Shown here: one piece after another, positions 44,311 to 56,037 of the stretch | Numbering within the stretch: the first letter of the stretch is position 1 | How the letters are laid out: each line of letters opens with the position of its first letter | From: Actinostola sp. cb2023 | Lineage: Eukaryota > Cnidaria > Anthozoa > Actiniaria > Actinostolidae | Direction of reading: 5' to 3' | Length of the DNA stretch: 64,000 nt | Assembly: GCA_033675265.1 (NCBI GenBank) | Contig: JAUJYZ010000332.1 | Coordinates: forward strand, 1 to 64,000 | Position numbers and translations under genes: made by a program | Notes under the pieces: model-generated | What the model was told of the DNA's origin: nothing | The model's database searches: none | What the model saw: the letters and a program-made list of their open reading frames with translations, nothing else

Positions 44311-47300
44311 ATGCCACGCTACAGAGTGGATCTACACAGAAAGCAGGAGAAAGAAAACACTGACAAGCAGATGGAACTTAACACGACGATTCAAGAGTTG
44401 GACATTGAAATCAAGGAGAAAGAACTGGTATTGAAGGCTAAACAAGTCAAATTAAGGAGATTAGATAGGAAGGTATGAGTTAGAAAAAAGTAATTACAGC
44501 AATATAAAACGTATAAACCTATGTTTACATGCAGTCAAACCAACTCATGCGCGTATTCCTTCGCGCGAAAATTAGCGGTACAATTTATATAATTAATTCA
44601 TCAATCAAGACCTGTCGTCTTGTGTTTCAAGATTGTATTTTCCGTTTCATTAATTCAGTCTGGTAATTGTCAAAACATTTCAATTCAATTTTAGACGGAA
44701 AGCAATATGAGCCCGGTAGCTTTTGTCACTTTAGAGTTGGTACCTCTTAGGGGTAAAAATTATTTGTTGCCATGCCCACCTGGGCAAGACGCAGGTACCT
44801 CTTAGGGGTCATTTTCAAAATTTTCGATGAGCATCCCAACCACTTTATATATGGGAATCCTCCCCCAACTCCACCTCCACCCCCTCCCTCCCCCTGCGAA
44901 TATGAGCTGCATGGTGACTTTAAAATGATACATACTATATAGTATGATTGTGCTAAACTGAAACAGCTACTTTACTTTTTTATTTTTTTATTTTTTATTA
45001 TTATTATTTTTATTATTATTGATGCTTTGTTTGTACAAAATTTACATGTATATATCTATACTACACTGAATACACACAGAATAATGAACTACAAATTTAC
45101 ACATAATTTACATTAATTACAATAACGCCAGTTCCAACATTATTTTTACTCAGATTCTAATGCAGTTTTTAATTTTTCCCATTTTTTTATGTGCGAAAAT
45201 AATTTATTTTTAGCCATAGCCACCATATATTCAATTTTCTCTGAATAAACTAGAAAGTTTTTAAAGAGAGATAATGAAGGAACCTTTCCTTTTTCTCTTG
45301 CCTTATATATAGTTAACTTGTACATTAAAATTACATAATTAGATACATTTTCTTCAATTCCTAAAATAATGTTGGATCTGTTAGACTCAGGAAGAGTAAT
45401 ATTATATTTTTCTAACCACGATCTAATTTCTAAGTAATAGTTTTTTGAATCTATACATTCAACAAATAAATGATCTATAGTTTCAGGGTAAAGAGAACAG
45501 AATGAACAACTAGAATATTCAATTAATTTAAAACGATTCAAATCCTTATTTAAGTACAGACAGTTGTTTAGTATTTTATATTGAAAAAATCTACAGTAGG
45601 AATCTATTGTAGTTTTATAAATTCTACCATAAATTACTTCCCACTCTAGAGGAGTATCATCACCAATTCGTTTACATATATGACTTTGGGATGTTGGTAC
45701 TTTGAACTTTTTACTAACTAACCATTGATAAATCAATTTAGTATTACTCTTTGTAAGATCAATTTTTTTGTTACCTAGATATAAATATCTACGCGCTAGC
45801 CCTTCGTTTTTGAATGTGTTATCATTATTTTTCAAAGCAGTTTTCCATTCAGATGGTATGGCATGAACAATACCTGCCCATCTCATAAAATCGTTGTCCT
45901 GCAATCCCATGCTCCTTACATGTTCCCACTTAAATTCATACTGTTCGTTACAAAGGTCAACAACTCTATTAATATTAAGTTCAAAAAATGTTTAAAAAAA
46001 TACCGCTTTGCTTTGTATTTTAATGTGTTTATTATTCCATAGATGTTGTTCTAATATTAGATCTGGATTATTGTCTACAATAATACTAGAAATCTCTGCC
46101 CAGCTTAATAGGGCAATTTTGTAAATAATAGGAATCGAATCTGGAATTCTTTTTTTATCGAAGTTATTTCGTATTGACTCAACACCGCCTATAGAATCCA
46201 GATATAACAATGGAATAGTATTCCACGTTCTTTCTTCCGATATCATTAATTTTATAGCCAATTTAATACGATTCGCTTTAATGCATGAACAAAAATCTGG
46301 TAACTTTAAACCACCGTCTGTATATTCGCCAATTAAAGTTCGATATTTTATCTTAGGCTTCTTTCCGTTCCAAATGAAATCCTTGATATTGCTTTCTACC
46401 AGTTTAATGAATTCATCATTCACATGAATCTTTGAACATACGTAGAGTAATTTCGACAGTGCTAATGAACGAACTACTTGAATTTTTCCATAAAGAGTTA
46501 AGGTGCGGGTACGCCATAGAGATAAAGTAGTTTTAAACTCCGTTAATATGCGTTTAAAATTATTATTGTAGTGCAGTATCTTGTTGTAGGAGAAAAAGAT
46601 ACCTAAAATTTTGATACCCTTTTCATAAAAGTTTATCCACTTAATATTTTGCTCACTTTCATCCTTATTTCTTCCAATCCACCCTGCCTCTGATTTTGTT
46701 AAGTTGATCTTTAGTGACGAAAATTGTTTATACATTTCTAATTGATTTAACACGATATCCAACGAATTAATATCTTTCAAAAAGAAAGTTGTATCATCTG
46801 CAAATAATACCAGCTTAATATGTTTATTTTTTATCTTAATTCCTTCAATATCCTTACATTTTCTCATCATTAAAGCCATTATTTCAATTACCAAGATAAA
46901 AATATATGGCGATATAGGGTCTCCTTGTTTTGTTCCTCTAAAAACTGGGAAAAAATTTGTTGCTAGTCCAATTATTCATTACGCAGCTTTGGTTGTTTTC
47001 TAAAAGAATTTTAATCCATTTAATAAAGCCTTCTCCAAAACCAAAACATTTTAATACTCCATATACAAAGTTATGTTCGATAGTATCAAACGCTTTTTCA
47101 AAGTCGGCCGCGAATAAAATCAAAGATATGTTTTCCTTTCTGGCATAATCCATTATATCATCTATAAGTCTTATTGGTTCATCAATTGTTCTATTTTTAA
47201 TAAAAGCCGCTTGATCTGGATGAATTATTGAAGGTAATAACTCAGTTATCCTATTGCTTAAAACCTTGCTGCATATTTTTACATCAACATTTATCAAACT

Positions 47301-50300
47301 AATCGGTCGCCATGAATCCAATAGCCTGTTATCCTTACCAGGTTTTTCAAGTAAGGTAATAACTATTTGTTTCTGGGATGTAGTTAAGGAACCATTTTTA
47401 TAACCGTCATTCAAACATCTTACTAAATCATCTTTTAATTCTGACCACATGCACATATAAAATTCCTTAGTCAGTCCGTCATTACCTGGCATCTTAGACG
47501 TACCCATTTGTTTTAGTGCGTAGTGACATTCATCGATAGTTATCTCACCTTCACATGCCTCTTTATCTTCTTCTGAAAGTTTTGGTATATCAATCTGTGA
47601 CAGAAATTCCAAACACTCATTTTCTGTTTTATCCGATCTGGATAAATATATTTTACTGAAGTGATCATATATTTTTCCGAGAATTTTCTTTGGTTGCGTA
47701 ATTTCCGTATTATTTGGTTCCACAACAATTTTTTTAATGTGTGTTTTAGCTTTGTTTCGTTTCTCTAGCGTTAAAAAATACTTATTGCTTTTCTCTCCTA
47801 ATTCATACCATTTTGCTTTAGACCTGATAATAATTCCCTCAGTAATATAGTTACTTCTTTCTTCGAGTAATTTGATGAGTTTATCATGTTCTACAATCAT
47901 GTTTTCTTCTTTCTCCCATCCATTAGTATTTTCTATCTGTTTAATTTCTGATTCAAGTTTTTGGTATTCGGTTCTACGTTTTTTTGCCAGAGATTTTGAA
48001 AATGTTATAGTAAATTTACGAACTTCATACTTTATTAGTTCCCATCTTACTTGTGAATTCAAAATATTTTCGCTATTCAATGATTTTTTAATAGCATCGA
48101 TCGTTGTTTTAAGCTTTGTGATGTATTCTTCATTTTCGGCAAGAGAGTTGTTAAATTTCCAAAAAGATGGCCCTTTGCTTTCTTCCTGAAATGCTTTGAG
48201 ATTTATTGAGAGAGCTGAATGATCTGTAGATGGTGCCGGGATAATATCACAATCTTCCACGAAGGGCTGCAACTCATCGGATATGAAAAAGAAATCTAAT
48301 CCACGGTGCAGATAATGGTTATGATTACTGTTTTTACCTTGTGCTGTTCCGCGCCATGTAAAACGTTTAGTAGTTGGATTGCGTATTCTCCATATATCGC
48401 AAAGATCTAGATCATTCATAATTGTCTTCATTGTCTCTCAATAGAGCGTAATTTAAGATTAGGATTACCGCCTGATGCTTCAAGATCTAAATCAAAAATA
48501 AAGTTAAAATCACCTCCCCAAATGGTATATGTTTCCACGGGACAATCAATTGTATTCATCTTTTCAACTATATCTTCAATTAAAGTTACTTGGCTTTTTT
48601 CATCGTTTGGAGCATAAGTGTTAACTAACATAAAACTAGTCCCTTGTATTTCACTCAGTATGATTACATACCTGCCATTTTTATCTATTATGCTTTGTTT
48701 GATAGCAAAATTCAGTTTTTCACCAAACAAAATAGCCGCTCCTTTGCTGTTTGAACTCCCGTGCGACATAACTAATTCCCCCTTTGTTCTACGAGACCAA
48801 TCATCCTCAATGTCTGGAGTACTATGTGTTTCTTGTAGAAAAGTAATACCACGGTCTCCTTTGTGTTTAACAATCCAGTTGAATAACTTTCTGTTTTTCT
48901 TGTATTCCCTTAGGCCCCGGACGTTGAGTGATAATATATTAAAGTTAAACGTATTCATAATTACGCCGGACGAATAGATTCCTACTGTAGCACTTAACAT
49001 AAATATCTAAAGTTTTAGAATCTTTTAAGCAACATATTATTGACAAAAATAAGGACTGGTTTAATAAGCTACTTTACTAATTAATTAGTAAATCTCTATG
49101 TTTTATCTATAATTTCAAATAGATTGGAGAGGTAGTCAGGAATGTTGAGGAGTTAGAGGAGATAGGAAGGGAGTTAGGTGACAGTGGTACAGGAAGACAA
49201 GAAGACAGATTGAAGAAGAGTAGAGCCGCAACTGATTTTGTAAATAGCAGAGTAACTTTGGGGGACACAGTGGGCAGGAAGAGAAGAAGAGAGACCTTTG
49301 AGGCAGCAAGCAGAATACATGGTGGGACAAAGAGGGCTGCTACAGTTGGGCTGGTCGATACAATTTTAAACCGCTGCAGTTCCAAGTTATTAACAGAGAT
49401 GCTGATTTCAAGTAAAAAGGCAAAAAAGATAGCGCCTAAGCTTTACAAATCTGATCTAAAAAAGTATGAGAGCTCCAATGAAAATATGTGTAGAAGTGTA
49501 CAGGTTTATTATAATGGGGGGGTAATGGGTAAACGAAAGTACCGTAAACTGTACAGAGATAGTGCATACAAGGTTAATGGTAAGAAGTTGCAGACAACAC
49601 GTATATCAATTGCTGATTGTCCTATCGCTAGACTTGTTTCATACAATAAGCTTATGCCTTTCATCAAGTCTATTCCAATTGGTACCTTGTACAGTGTTCA
49701 AGATACATTGTGTGAGGGAATGACTGACATGAAGGTAAGTGGTTGCTACCGTAGCTTAAGAGAAACGTTAATCAATTTGGCCAAATTTTATCTAAACAAA
49801 AGCAGCGGTTATGATCTCTTGTGGTTTGAAGACACTAACACTTTCTCTGTTGCTTTAGGTGGGGATGGTGCGCCATTTGGGAAGGACGACACTTCATGTT
49901 CATGGCTCGTCAGTTTACTTAATATTGGCCGTGGAGTACTCAGCAGCAATGAGAATTTTTTAATTTTTGGAGCAAACTGCTCTGAAAGCTCTCTCGCTGT
50001 ACAAAGATTTATAATGTTTTTACTTTCCGAAACTCAATCTATTGAACAAGAAACTTTCCCTGTTGTTGTTAATGATCACATTGTAAATGTCAGGTTTAAA
50101 ATATGTGAACTGCCAAATGATATGAAAATGCTTGCTTTTTTAGGGGGGGAATTAAATAACAGTGCGAAGTTCTTTTCTTCTTTTGCAGATGTGTCAACAG
50201 AAAATGCAATGTGTCTCACTGGTACATTTGGAAGAGAAGAAAATAACTTGTGGAAGCCATGGAATTATCAGCACCGTATTAAAGTTGTTCAAAAGGTTGA

Positions 50301-51306
50301 AGCTGCCAAAAAAGATTTTGGCAAAAAAAAGCTGAGCATAAAAACCAAACGACAGAAAATAACAAGTTTAATTTCCAGCTTGAAAAGCCGCCAAGATTTT
50401 AAGCCTCCTGTGGGAAAGTTAATTGACCAAGCTCATGTTGAACCCCTTCACTTGAAAAATAATGCATGTGCTCTTGTACATAAATATTTGCTTGATGAAG
50501 TTATTAAAGTATCTGCCATTTCAAGTGATCATATTTCTTTTTTGCAGCTGTCATCTGATAATCCCCTTGCTAAGTATGTTTATGCTATGAAGTCCAAGTG
50601 CTGTTTGTCTAGGTTGGCCAAGAAGGTGGTAAAACATTTCAATGAAGCAGGACCCGATGCTAAAAGTTTTGATTATCGTTTTACCGGCAAAGACTCCAGG
50701 CAATTTCTAAATAATTTTATGTACCTAATTGATGTTGTAGAGCCTGCCTTAAAGGTTGGTACAAAGTCCAAGTTTCAATTCCATGTTCTTGCTTTTCTTG
50801 CTTTGACCTTGCGTAATTGTGTGTCACTCTTCAATCGTTTAACTATTTCAGATGAACAGGTGAGTGAGCTTGGTCGTTTATGTAGAATTTTCTTTAAATT
50901 AAATATTTCTTTTTTTTCTTCAAATCCCACAGTGTGGACATTAGGCCATGTTGTGCCTGTTCACACCAAAGATATGAGAGGTAAGTATGGGATGGGGTTG
51001 GGTCTTAATTCTATGGAGGGGAGGGAATCCAAACATGTTTCTATTGCTAGGTACTGCAATAACACTACTTATCACTCAAGATGGCAACAAATTTTTATGC
51101 ATGAGTACGTCTCTCTGATTTGGCTACGTGAGCGGGGGTACAATTTGACAAAGCCTGTTACCTCCAGTGGACTAACTTATATTCCCAAGCGTGCCACCGA
51201 TGATGATAACTTCTGTGGCTGTGGACTCAATAAGTCATTAACATTGTCCTTGTGTAAGTATTGCTCCCATCCATTTAGGGAGAAAATTATATCTACTATC
51301 TGTTAA
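44311..51306 (+). CDS. Large intact two-exon gene, uncharacterised mobile-element-type protein
   Basis: Exon 1 (44311-44472) starts at an ATG two codons after a TGA and ends phase 0 at GTATGA. Exon 2 (49123-51306, acceptor AATTTCAAATAG) joins in phase 0 and runs open to TAA. The product is about 781 residues. Residues 1-85 are charged and coiled-coil-like (TTIQELDIEIKEKELVLKAK). Later segments: YYNGGVMGKRKYRKLYRDSA near 195, ALGGDGAPFGKDDTSCSWLV near 300, LPNDMKMLAFLGGELNNSAK, AHVEPLHLKNNACALVHKYL, FDYRFTGKDSRQFLNNFMYL, VWTLGHVVPVHTKDMRGKYG near 660, GLGLNSMEGRESKHVSIARY near 680 and CGCG...CKYCSHPF near 752-773. The conserved-looking GGDG, HVEPLH.KNN and MEGRE.KH blocks could be acidic active-site blocks of an RNase H-fold transposase, and the Cys cluster a zinc site; that is inference. 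I recall near relatives as uncharacterised multi-copy proteins of cnidarians. The intron holds a 4.1-kb antisense LINE. Confidence 0.75.
44736..44886 (-). repeat. Dispersed repeat D (TATAAAGTGGTTGGGATGCT), copy 1
   Basis: On the minus strand it reads CCATATATAAAGTGGTTGGG, ATGCTCATCGAAAATTTTGA and ACCCCTAAGAGGTACC. Relatives: 56718-56823 and 57371-57532 (plus) and 57905-58012 (minus). A G-rich tract lies at the front end of each copy. Located in the intron of the 44311-51306 gene. Confidence 0.7.
44965..44976. repeat. LINE target-site duplication, left copy
   Basis: AGCTACTTTACT, identical to 49067-49078, flanking the antisense LINE. Confidence 0.75.
44977..49066 (-). mobile_element. L1/Tx1-like LINE, ORF2 only, antisense in an intron
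   Basis: Bounded by a 12-bp direct repeat AGCTACTTTACT (44965-44976 and 49067-49078). The 3' end (minus strand) is an AT-rich AATAATAATAAA-type tail at about 44977-45020. The 5' end lies about 108 bp before the ORF2 start, so ORF1 and the 5' promoter are missing: a 5'-truncated insertion or an ORF2-only element. It fills most of the 4650-bp intron between 44473 and 49122; without it the intron would be about 550 bp. Confidence 0.85.
45146..48958 (-). pseudogene. LINE ORF2: APE endonuclease and reverse transcriptase, three frameshifts
   Basis: The start ATG at 48958 opens an apurinic-type endonuclease (LSLNVRGLREYKK, TFLQETHSTPD, VNTYAPNDEKS, TIWGGDFNFIFD, RGLDFFFIS, STDHSALSI). The reverse transcriptase follows (MPGNDGLTKEFY, SWRPISLINVDVKICSKVLS, DQAAFIKNRT, FAADFEKAFDTIEH, GTKQGDPISPYIF, FADDTTFF as the YxDD box). 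Then come WRTRTLTLYGKIQVVRSLAL, a C-terminal region with CSFC...H..H..C (zinc-knuckle-like) and a stop at 45146. Three one-base shifts break the frame: near 48430 and at T runs at about 46950 and 45992. There are no other stops in about 1270 codons, so the copy is young, or the shifts are sequencing errors. Clade L1/Tx1 is judged from motifs only. Confidence 0.85.
49067..49078. repeat. LINE target-site duplication, right copy
   Basis: AGCTACTTTACT, 45 bp before the acceptor of exon 2 (49123) of the host gene. Confidence 0.75.
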
Positions 51307-51440
51307 TAATTACTATTTTATTAAATCCTTTTTTAAATAAGTGAAATCTGTGCTATAAAAATATTTGTTGATCTGTTTATCAATTAATTCTCTCTTCTTT
51401 ATATACCTATTTCTCAAGTTCATTATTATTACATATAAAT

Positions 51441-51960
51441 GCAGTTATCTATTTATCATCTATTTATCTATTTATAAATGCAGTTATCTATTTATCATCT
51501 ATTTATAAATGCAGTTATCTATTTATCATCTATTTATCTATTTATAAATGCAGTTAGAGTGCTATTTAGGAAAGCGTGAAATAGTACTAACTTTAAATAG
51601 TACTAAATAGTGCTATTTCTATTGTTTTCTATTGTTTCATTAGTGCTATTTAGTACTAATTAGTTATTTAGTTTTCAAGCTTTTCTAATTTGCACTCTAT
51701 CTATTTATCATCTATTTATCTATTTATAAATGCAGTTATCTATTTATCATCTATTTATCTATTTATAAATGCAGTTATCTATTTATCATCTATTTATCTA
51801 TTTATAAATGCAGTTATCTATTTATCATCTATTTATGCAGTATGTTTATCATCTATTTATCTATTTATGCAGTTATCTGTTTATCATCTATTTTTATCTA
51901 TTTATGAATAATTTATCTTTTATCTATATATTTATAATTTATGATCTATATATTAATCTA
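51441..51960. repeat. Minisatellite TCTATTTATCATCTATTTA...GCAGTTA, about 39-bp unit
   Basis: Units of ATCTATTTATC(ATCTATTTATCT)ATTTATAAATGCAGTT repeat before and after a 140-bp insertion at 51558-51698. It becomes a plain TCTATTTATCTAT microsatellite towards 51960. A 73-codon frame in it is a repeat artefact. Confidence 0.85.
51558..51698. repeat. Dispersed element E with AGAGTGC...GCACTCT ends
   Basis: It interrupts the minisatellite. AGAGTGCTATTTAGGAAAGC begins it and TTTCTAATTTGCACTCT ends it. Inside are TAGTACTAAATAGTGC and TTCTATTGTTTTCTATTG. Related pieces lie at about 17444-17503, 22738-22828, 53975-54060, 54213-54350, 55003-55075 and 56298-56400. Confidence 0.6.
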
Positions 51961-54082
51961 TTTATGTATTTTTAATACCTACATGTATGTATTTAATTGT
52001 CAATCTATCTCGTTATCTATTTTATTATTATTACTAGTATTATCATCAGTATTGTTGCGAGCGTAATGAGTAGTGAAACTCATCTTGGGCTTCCTGTGTT
52101 GAGATAGAGTTCTGTGGCAGATTTTGATATTGGCTACAATTGAGATTTCTGTTAATGAATGATTTTTGGAGCTTGCAGTACATGTACTAGTTTATGACCA
52201 ACAGTGGTTAACATTGTGACTGATAAACAAACGAATAGCTGGTCGTCCACACATCTATAAAATAATATAATCTATATATATACATGTATGTTCAATTCTT
52301 ATTCATCTATAATAATGTTCACTGTATATGTTCGAGGTAATTTAACAGAGCAGAAGCCGCCAAAGTTCTTCGATCTACGATGACGGCAAATACTTTAATT
52401 TACCTCACATCGACTGATTCAAGCTGGACTAAAATACTACTGTGCATAAACGTCAGATACTCCACATGTGTCGCCAATTTGAAGCACAGGAAACCCAAAC
52501 ATATACCGGTATGTGAAATTATCTCATGTTATTATTATTTGCCTGAAATGTAGAATGAATGTGCAGAGTTACATTTTAACCTGCAAATAATTCAACTCGA
52601 AACAACTAGTAATAATATTATCTATAATAGCCACATGTAATGATCTATTAATTTTAATATTGTTAAAACAATATTTAGCCATGCAGGGACTTCCAGCTCG
52701 ACGATAAATGAAGCACTGTCGTTTAATTTAATTTGTTCATATTAAAGGCCTGTCTTCAATTTTTTCAATTCTTTCTTTCAATACAAGTCTCCCAATGTTG
52801 ACATTCATTTAGCAAATATGCGCTATAGAGTACAGTTATTATTATTATTATTATGCAAATGACATACAATGTATGCCATAAATGCACTTCTGTACTATAG
52901 TAGGTATCACAATTTTAATGATGGCAAGCTCACAGAAGATGACCCTTGATTTTATTCCTGCCACGTACTCTAAATTGAAATACATCAAAATAAAATTGGA
53001 TGAATTATTTAAATTTCTATATAATACTTTTGGTGTCTTGCTTGGACTTTTTTCCTTTTAGTTATTGCAATGAACAGGTGTTTGCTACAGTTAAACCTCA
53101 AAATATGACTCATTACTTGTGAAAGGCATAACTTGTGTATTTTACAATTCTAAGGTGACTGTTGTTTGAAATTATGATAACAGTGTATTGACAGGAGTGT
53201 TCTTTATACATTTAAGTTTGGCTGTATTTTCTTCTTATATTGGACAATGGCAATTGATATAGGTGTAAGATGCACAGTTTTAGTGTTTGTATTCTATATA
53301 TAAATATTTATTTATTTCAATCATATTTTTCAATAATTCATGAGGAAAACACAATAGAAATGATAAGTTTAGCAGAGCTTATAATTCAATAAACAAAGTC
53401 TTCTAGCTTCATATGTATATTTAAAAAACTTATTTTACCAAGGTGTGATTCACTGATTTCCCCTAACTACATGCAGTCAACTCTCTCTCTCTGGACCAAG
53501 TAACGTTGCACCATTGTCAATAAAAGTACCAAGTACGTATTCAAGTTTCTCATATTAATATGTTCAACTTAAGCCAGTTAGATAGAGCTGACTGTACATT
53601 TCATTGGAGCTCTCATGTGTTTTTCTATCCCCCAAAAAAACTGCACTACACTGTACATGTATGTTTTATAACTACCGGTACAAAGTTAGATTTGTCACTG
53701 AAACTCAAATACATGTAGTTTTGTGGCATGTACCAAAAAAATTGTCTGCAAATTCAAATTACCATAAGTTTGATGCAATGCATGTATGGTATATGTAGTT
53801 GTCTATATCAAATTCAAAGCACAATGTGGATAACATGTTTTCAAAATATCAAAATTCATAATATCATGTCTAAATTATTTGAATGTAAATTACCTTCAAG
53901 TTCAAATATGAACTTTATTTATTTATTTATTTATACTATAGATTGCATACATGTACAATATATCCATGTGTTGTAAATAGTACTAAATAGTGCAATGTTT
54001 TTCTATCTGCTTTTTAGTACTTATAAATATATCTGTACTGTTTCATGAACATATTGTGTGTGTTCTATCTGTACATGTCAAT
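51961..54082. other. AT-rich non-coding DNA
   Basis: Holds two variant copies of the dispersed 16-mer (52083-52098 inverted, 52485-52500) and part of element E near 53975. Short frames (53604-53976) have no support. No gene. Confidence 0.45.
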
Positions 54083-54220
54083 AGGCCTTCAAGTGCAAAA
54101 CAATATTATTATTTATATATTCAAACTCAAATAATTAAGTTATTCAATGTACATTCAGATACAGTTCAAAGATGAATAATATTTATTTCATATATCTACA
54201 AGTTCAAAGAGCATAGAGTG
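54083..54220 (+). repeat. Repeat F copy 1 (empty-site paralogue)
   Basis: CTTCAAGTGCAAAACAATAT, then AAATAATTAAGTTATTCAAT, GTACATTCAGATACAGTTCA and CTACAAGTTCAAAGAGCAT. A second copy runs 55098-55130 and then 56037-56125, split by the TTAA-bounded elements. A third, more diverged copy is at about 56157-56260. Confidence 0.75.
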
Positions 54221-54379
54221 CAAACAATAGTCAGAGTGATTTTCCTCAAACCACAAAAGAAGTTAGTGTATAATAGTCAAATAGACACAATAGAAAACAA
54301 TGGAATTACAGTCTAGTAATGTCTATTAGTCTATTAACTATTTCACGGTCTGAGGAAATTCATACTAACCATGGAATAG

Positions 54380-55010
54380 TAATAATAATAATAATAATAA
54401 TTTAATTCTTGGAAAAGCGCATTACATATAAATCTCAATGCTCTTTACAAGTAAATAAGAAAAATATAAAAAATAAAAAAATATAGAAAATAAATATATA
54501 GAAGAATATAAAAAATTATAAATTTTTTTCGGGACTCGTCAAAGGAGTAAGGTGACTAGTATAAATTATATAAGTGGTTCGTTCTGTTCAAACAAAAAAG
54601 TCTTGAGTCTGTTTAAATGATTGGGTAGATGGTGCGTTTCTCACGACCAATGGGAGATCGTTCCAGAGTAGTGGCGCACACGATGAGAAAGCACGACCAC
54701 CATAGTTTTTCGTTCTAAATGTAGGTCTTGACAGCCGCAAGTTGTCATTGTCATTTGAACGAAGAATCCTTGTTGGTTTGTGAAGACTGAGTAAGTCTGT
54801 CAAGTACTTTGGAGCCAAACCATTTAAGATCTTATATGTGATGAGAAGAATCTTGAAGATGATGCGTTTATGTATAGGGAGCCAATGGAGTTTACGAAGA
54901 ATTGGGGTGATGTGATCCGATCTCCTCGTTTTTGTAACCAGACGAGCGGCTGAGTTCTGTATACGTTGAAGTTTTGAGATATCTTTATCAGGGAGACCAT
55001 GATACTATTA
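54380..55010 (-). pseudogene. Non-LTR retrotransposon (CR1/L2-type) 3' end
   Basis: Minus-strand frames read LQRIQNSAARLVTKTRRSDH, ITPILRKLHWLPIHKRIIFK, LAPKYLTDLLSLHKPTR, NYGGRAFSSCAPLLWNDLP and, after a one-base shift near 54620, RLKTFLFEQNEPLI then a stop. This is the conserved C-terminal tail after the reverse transcriptase. A 3' untranslated end follows with GAGATTTATATGTAATGCGC and an (ATT)n tail at 54379-54408. The RT core and endonuclease are missing (5' truncation). The clade is assigned from the tail only. Confidence 0.7.
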
Positions 55011-55127
55011 CTAAATAGTGTTATATCTCTATTGTTTTCTATTGTTTCTTCAGTGCTATGTAGCACTTTAATATATTGTACAGTGTACCTACCTGTACAT
55101 CAAGTGCAAAAATGAATATTTATTTAT

Positions 55128-56037
55128 ATAGAGTGATGGCACTTAACCCGTGAAACAAAATATAATAGTTAGTGACTAAATAGTCAGATCACAACAAAAG
55201 AAAACAATGGAAGTAGTGTCTAGTGGCTAATATCTGTTTCACGGGTTAAGGTAATGCGATCGTGCAATTTTTTGTCGAACAATTCTTTTTAAACTTGGCA
55301 CAAATATTGATTTTGAGTGCTAGAGTAGAAAAATGAAATAAAAAATGGGGGTCACCGAATCCATTGAGCAGATATAATTTTTCAAAGATGGGGCTTGCGG
55401 CCATCTTTTCTGGCAAAAATGGATAATGGAATTACAAGCTCTTGCTATCCGTATAAGTCGGTAATAATAAAAGCAATACTTTCAAATGATACATATGTTA
55501 ACATAATATAATGAAAAAACAGAAATTTGTCATTTTATTGTGTCGAACAATAAGTTTTCAAAGCCAAAATTTCAAAAACAATACATTTTGACCGTCCTTT
55601 ACGATCCTATTTTTGGACATTTTGGCGATTTCCTTAAAATTTAGCTCGAAGACCTACCCTCATTTTTTGATATGTTTTAGCTTTCGTAAATACCTACTCA
55701 GGGCAAAAATATCAGGGTAGGTCACCGTGTTAGATTTTTAGATATTCGCCGTTGAATATTAAAACGCTTGATCCGCCATATTGAAAGAGCTCTACCACAG
55801 GAAGCCCAACCAATGAAAAGTAGTTCGAAAATGAACACTTCGTAGATTTATTCAAAAAATAGCTCGAAGACCTGTCTTCATTTTTTGATATTTTCTAGCT
55901 TTAGTTGACCTAGACTTACAGTGGAAAAATCAGCATAGGTCACCGACTTAGATTTTTAGATAATCGCCGTTGAATATCATGCGCAGGAAAGATGCGCACG
56001 AATGCACGATCGCATTACCTTAAGTGCCATCACTATC
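55128..56037. mobile_element. Nested TTAA-bounded elements inserted in repeat F
   Basis: AGTGATGGCAC-TTAA (55143-55146) opens the region and TTAA-GTGCCATCACT (56020-56023) closes it. A third TTAA is at 55247-55250. The first segment, TTAACCCGTGAAAC to GTTTCACGGGTTAA, is a 104-bp element with CCC-type piggyBac-like ends. The second, TTAAGGTAATGCGATCGTGCA to TGCACGATCGCATTACCTTAA, is about 770 bp. Inside it, a block of about 120 bp (AGCTCGAAGACCT... CGCCGTTGAATAT) occurs twice directly (about 55641-55760 and 55860-55978). A variant of the dispersed 16-mer is at 55796. No transposase frame. Confidence 0.75.

Noticed and set aside
51690..51911. Repetitive peptide YLSSIYLFINAV
   Set aside because: Translation of the TCTATTTATC minisatellite.
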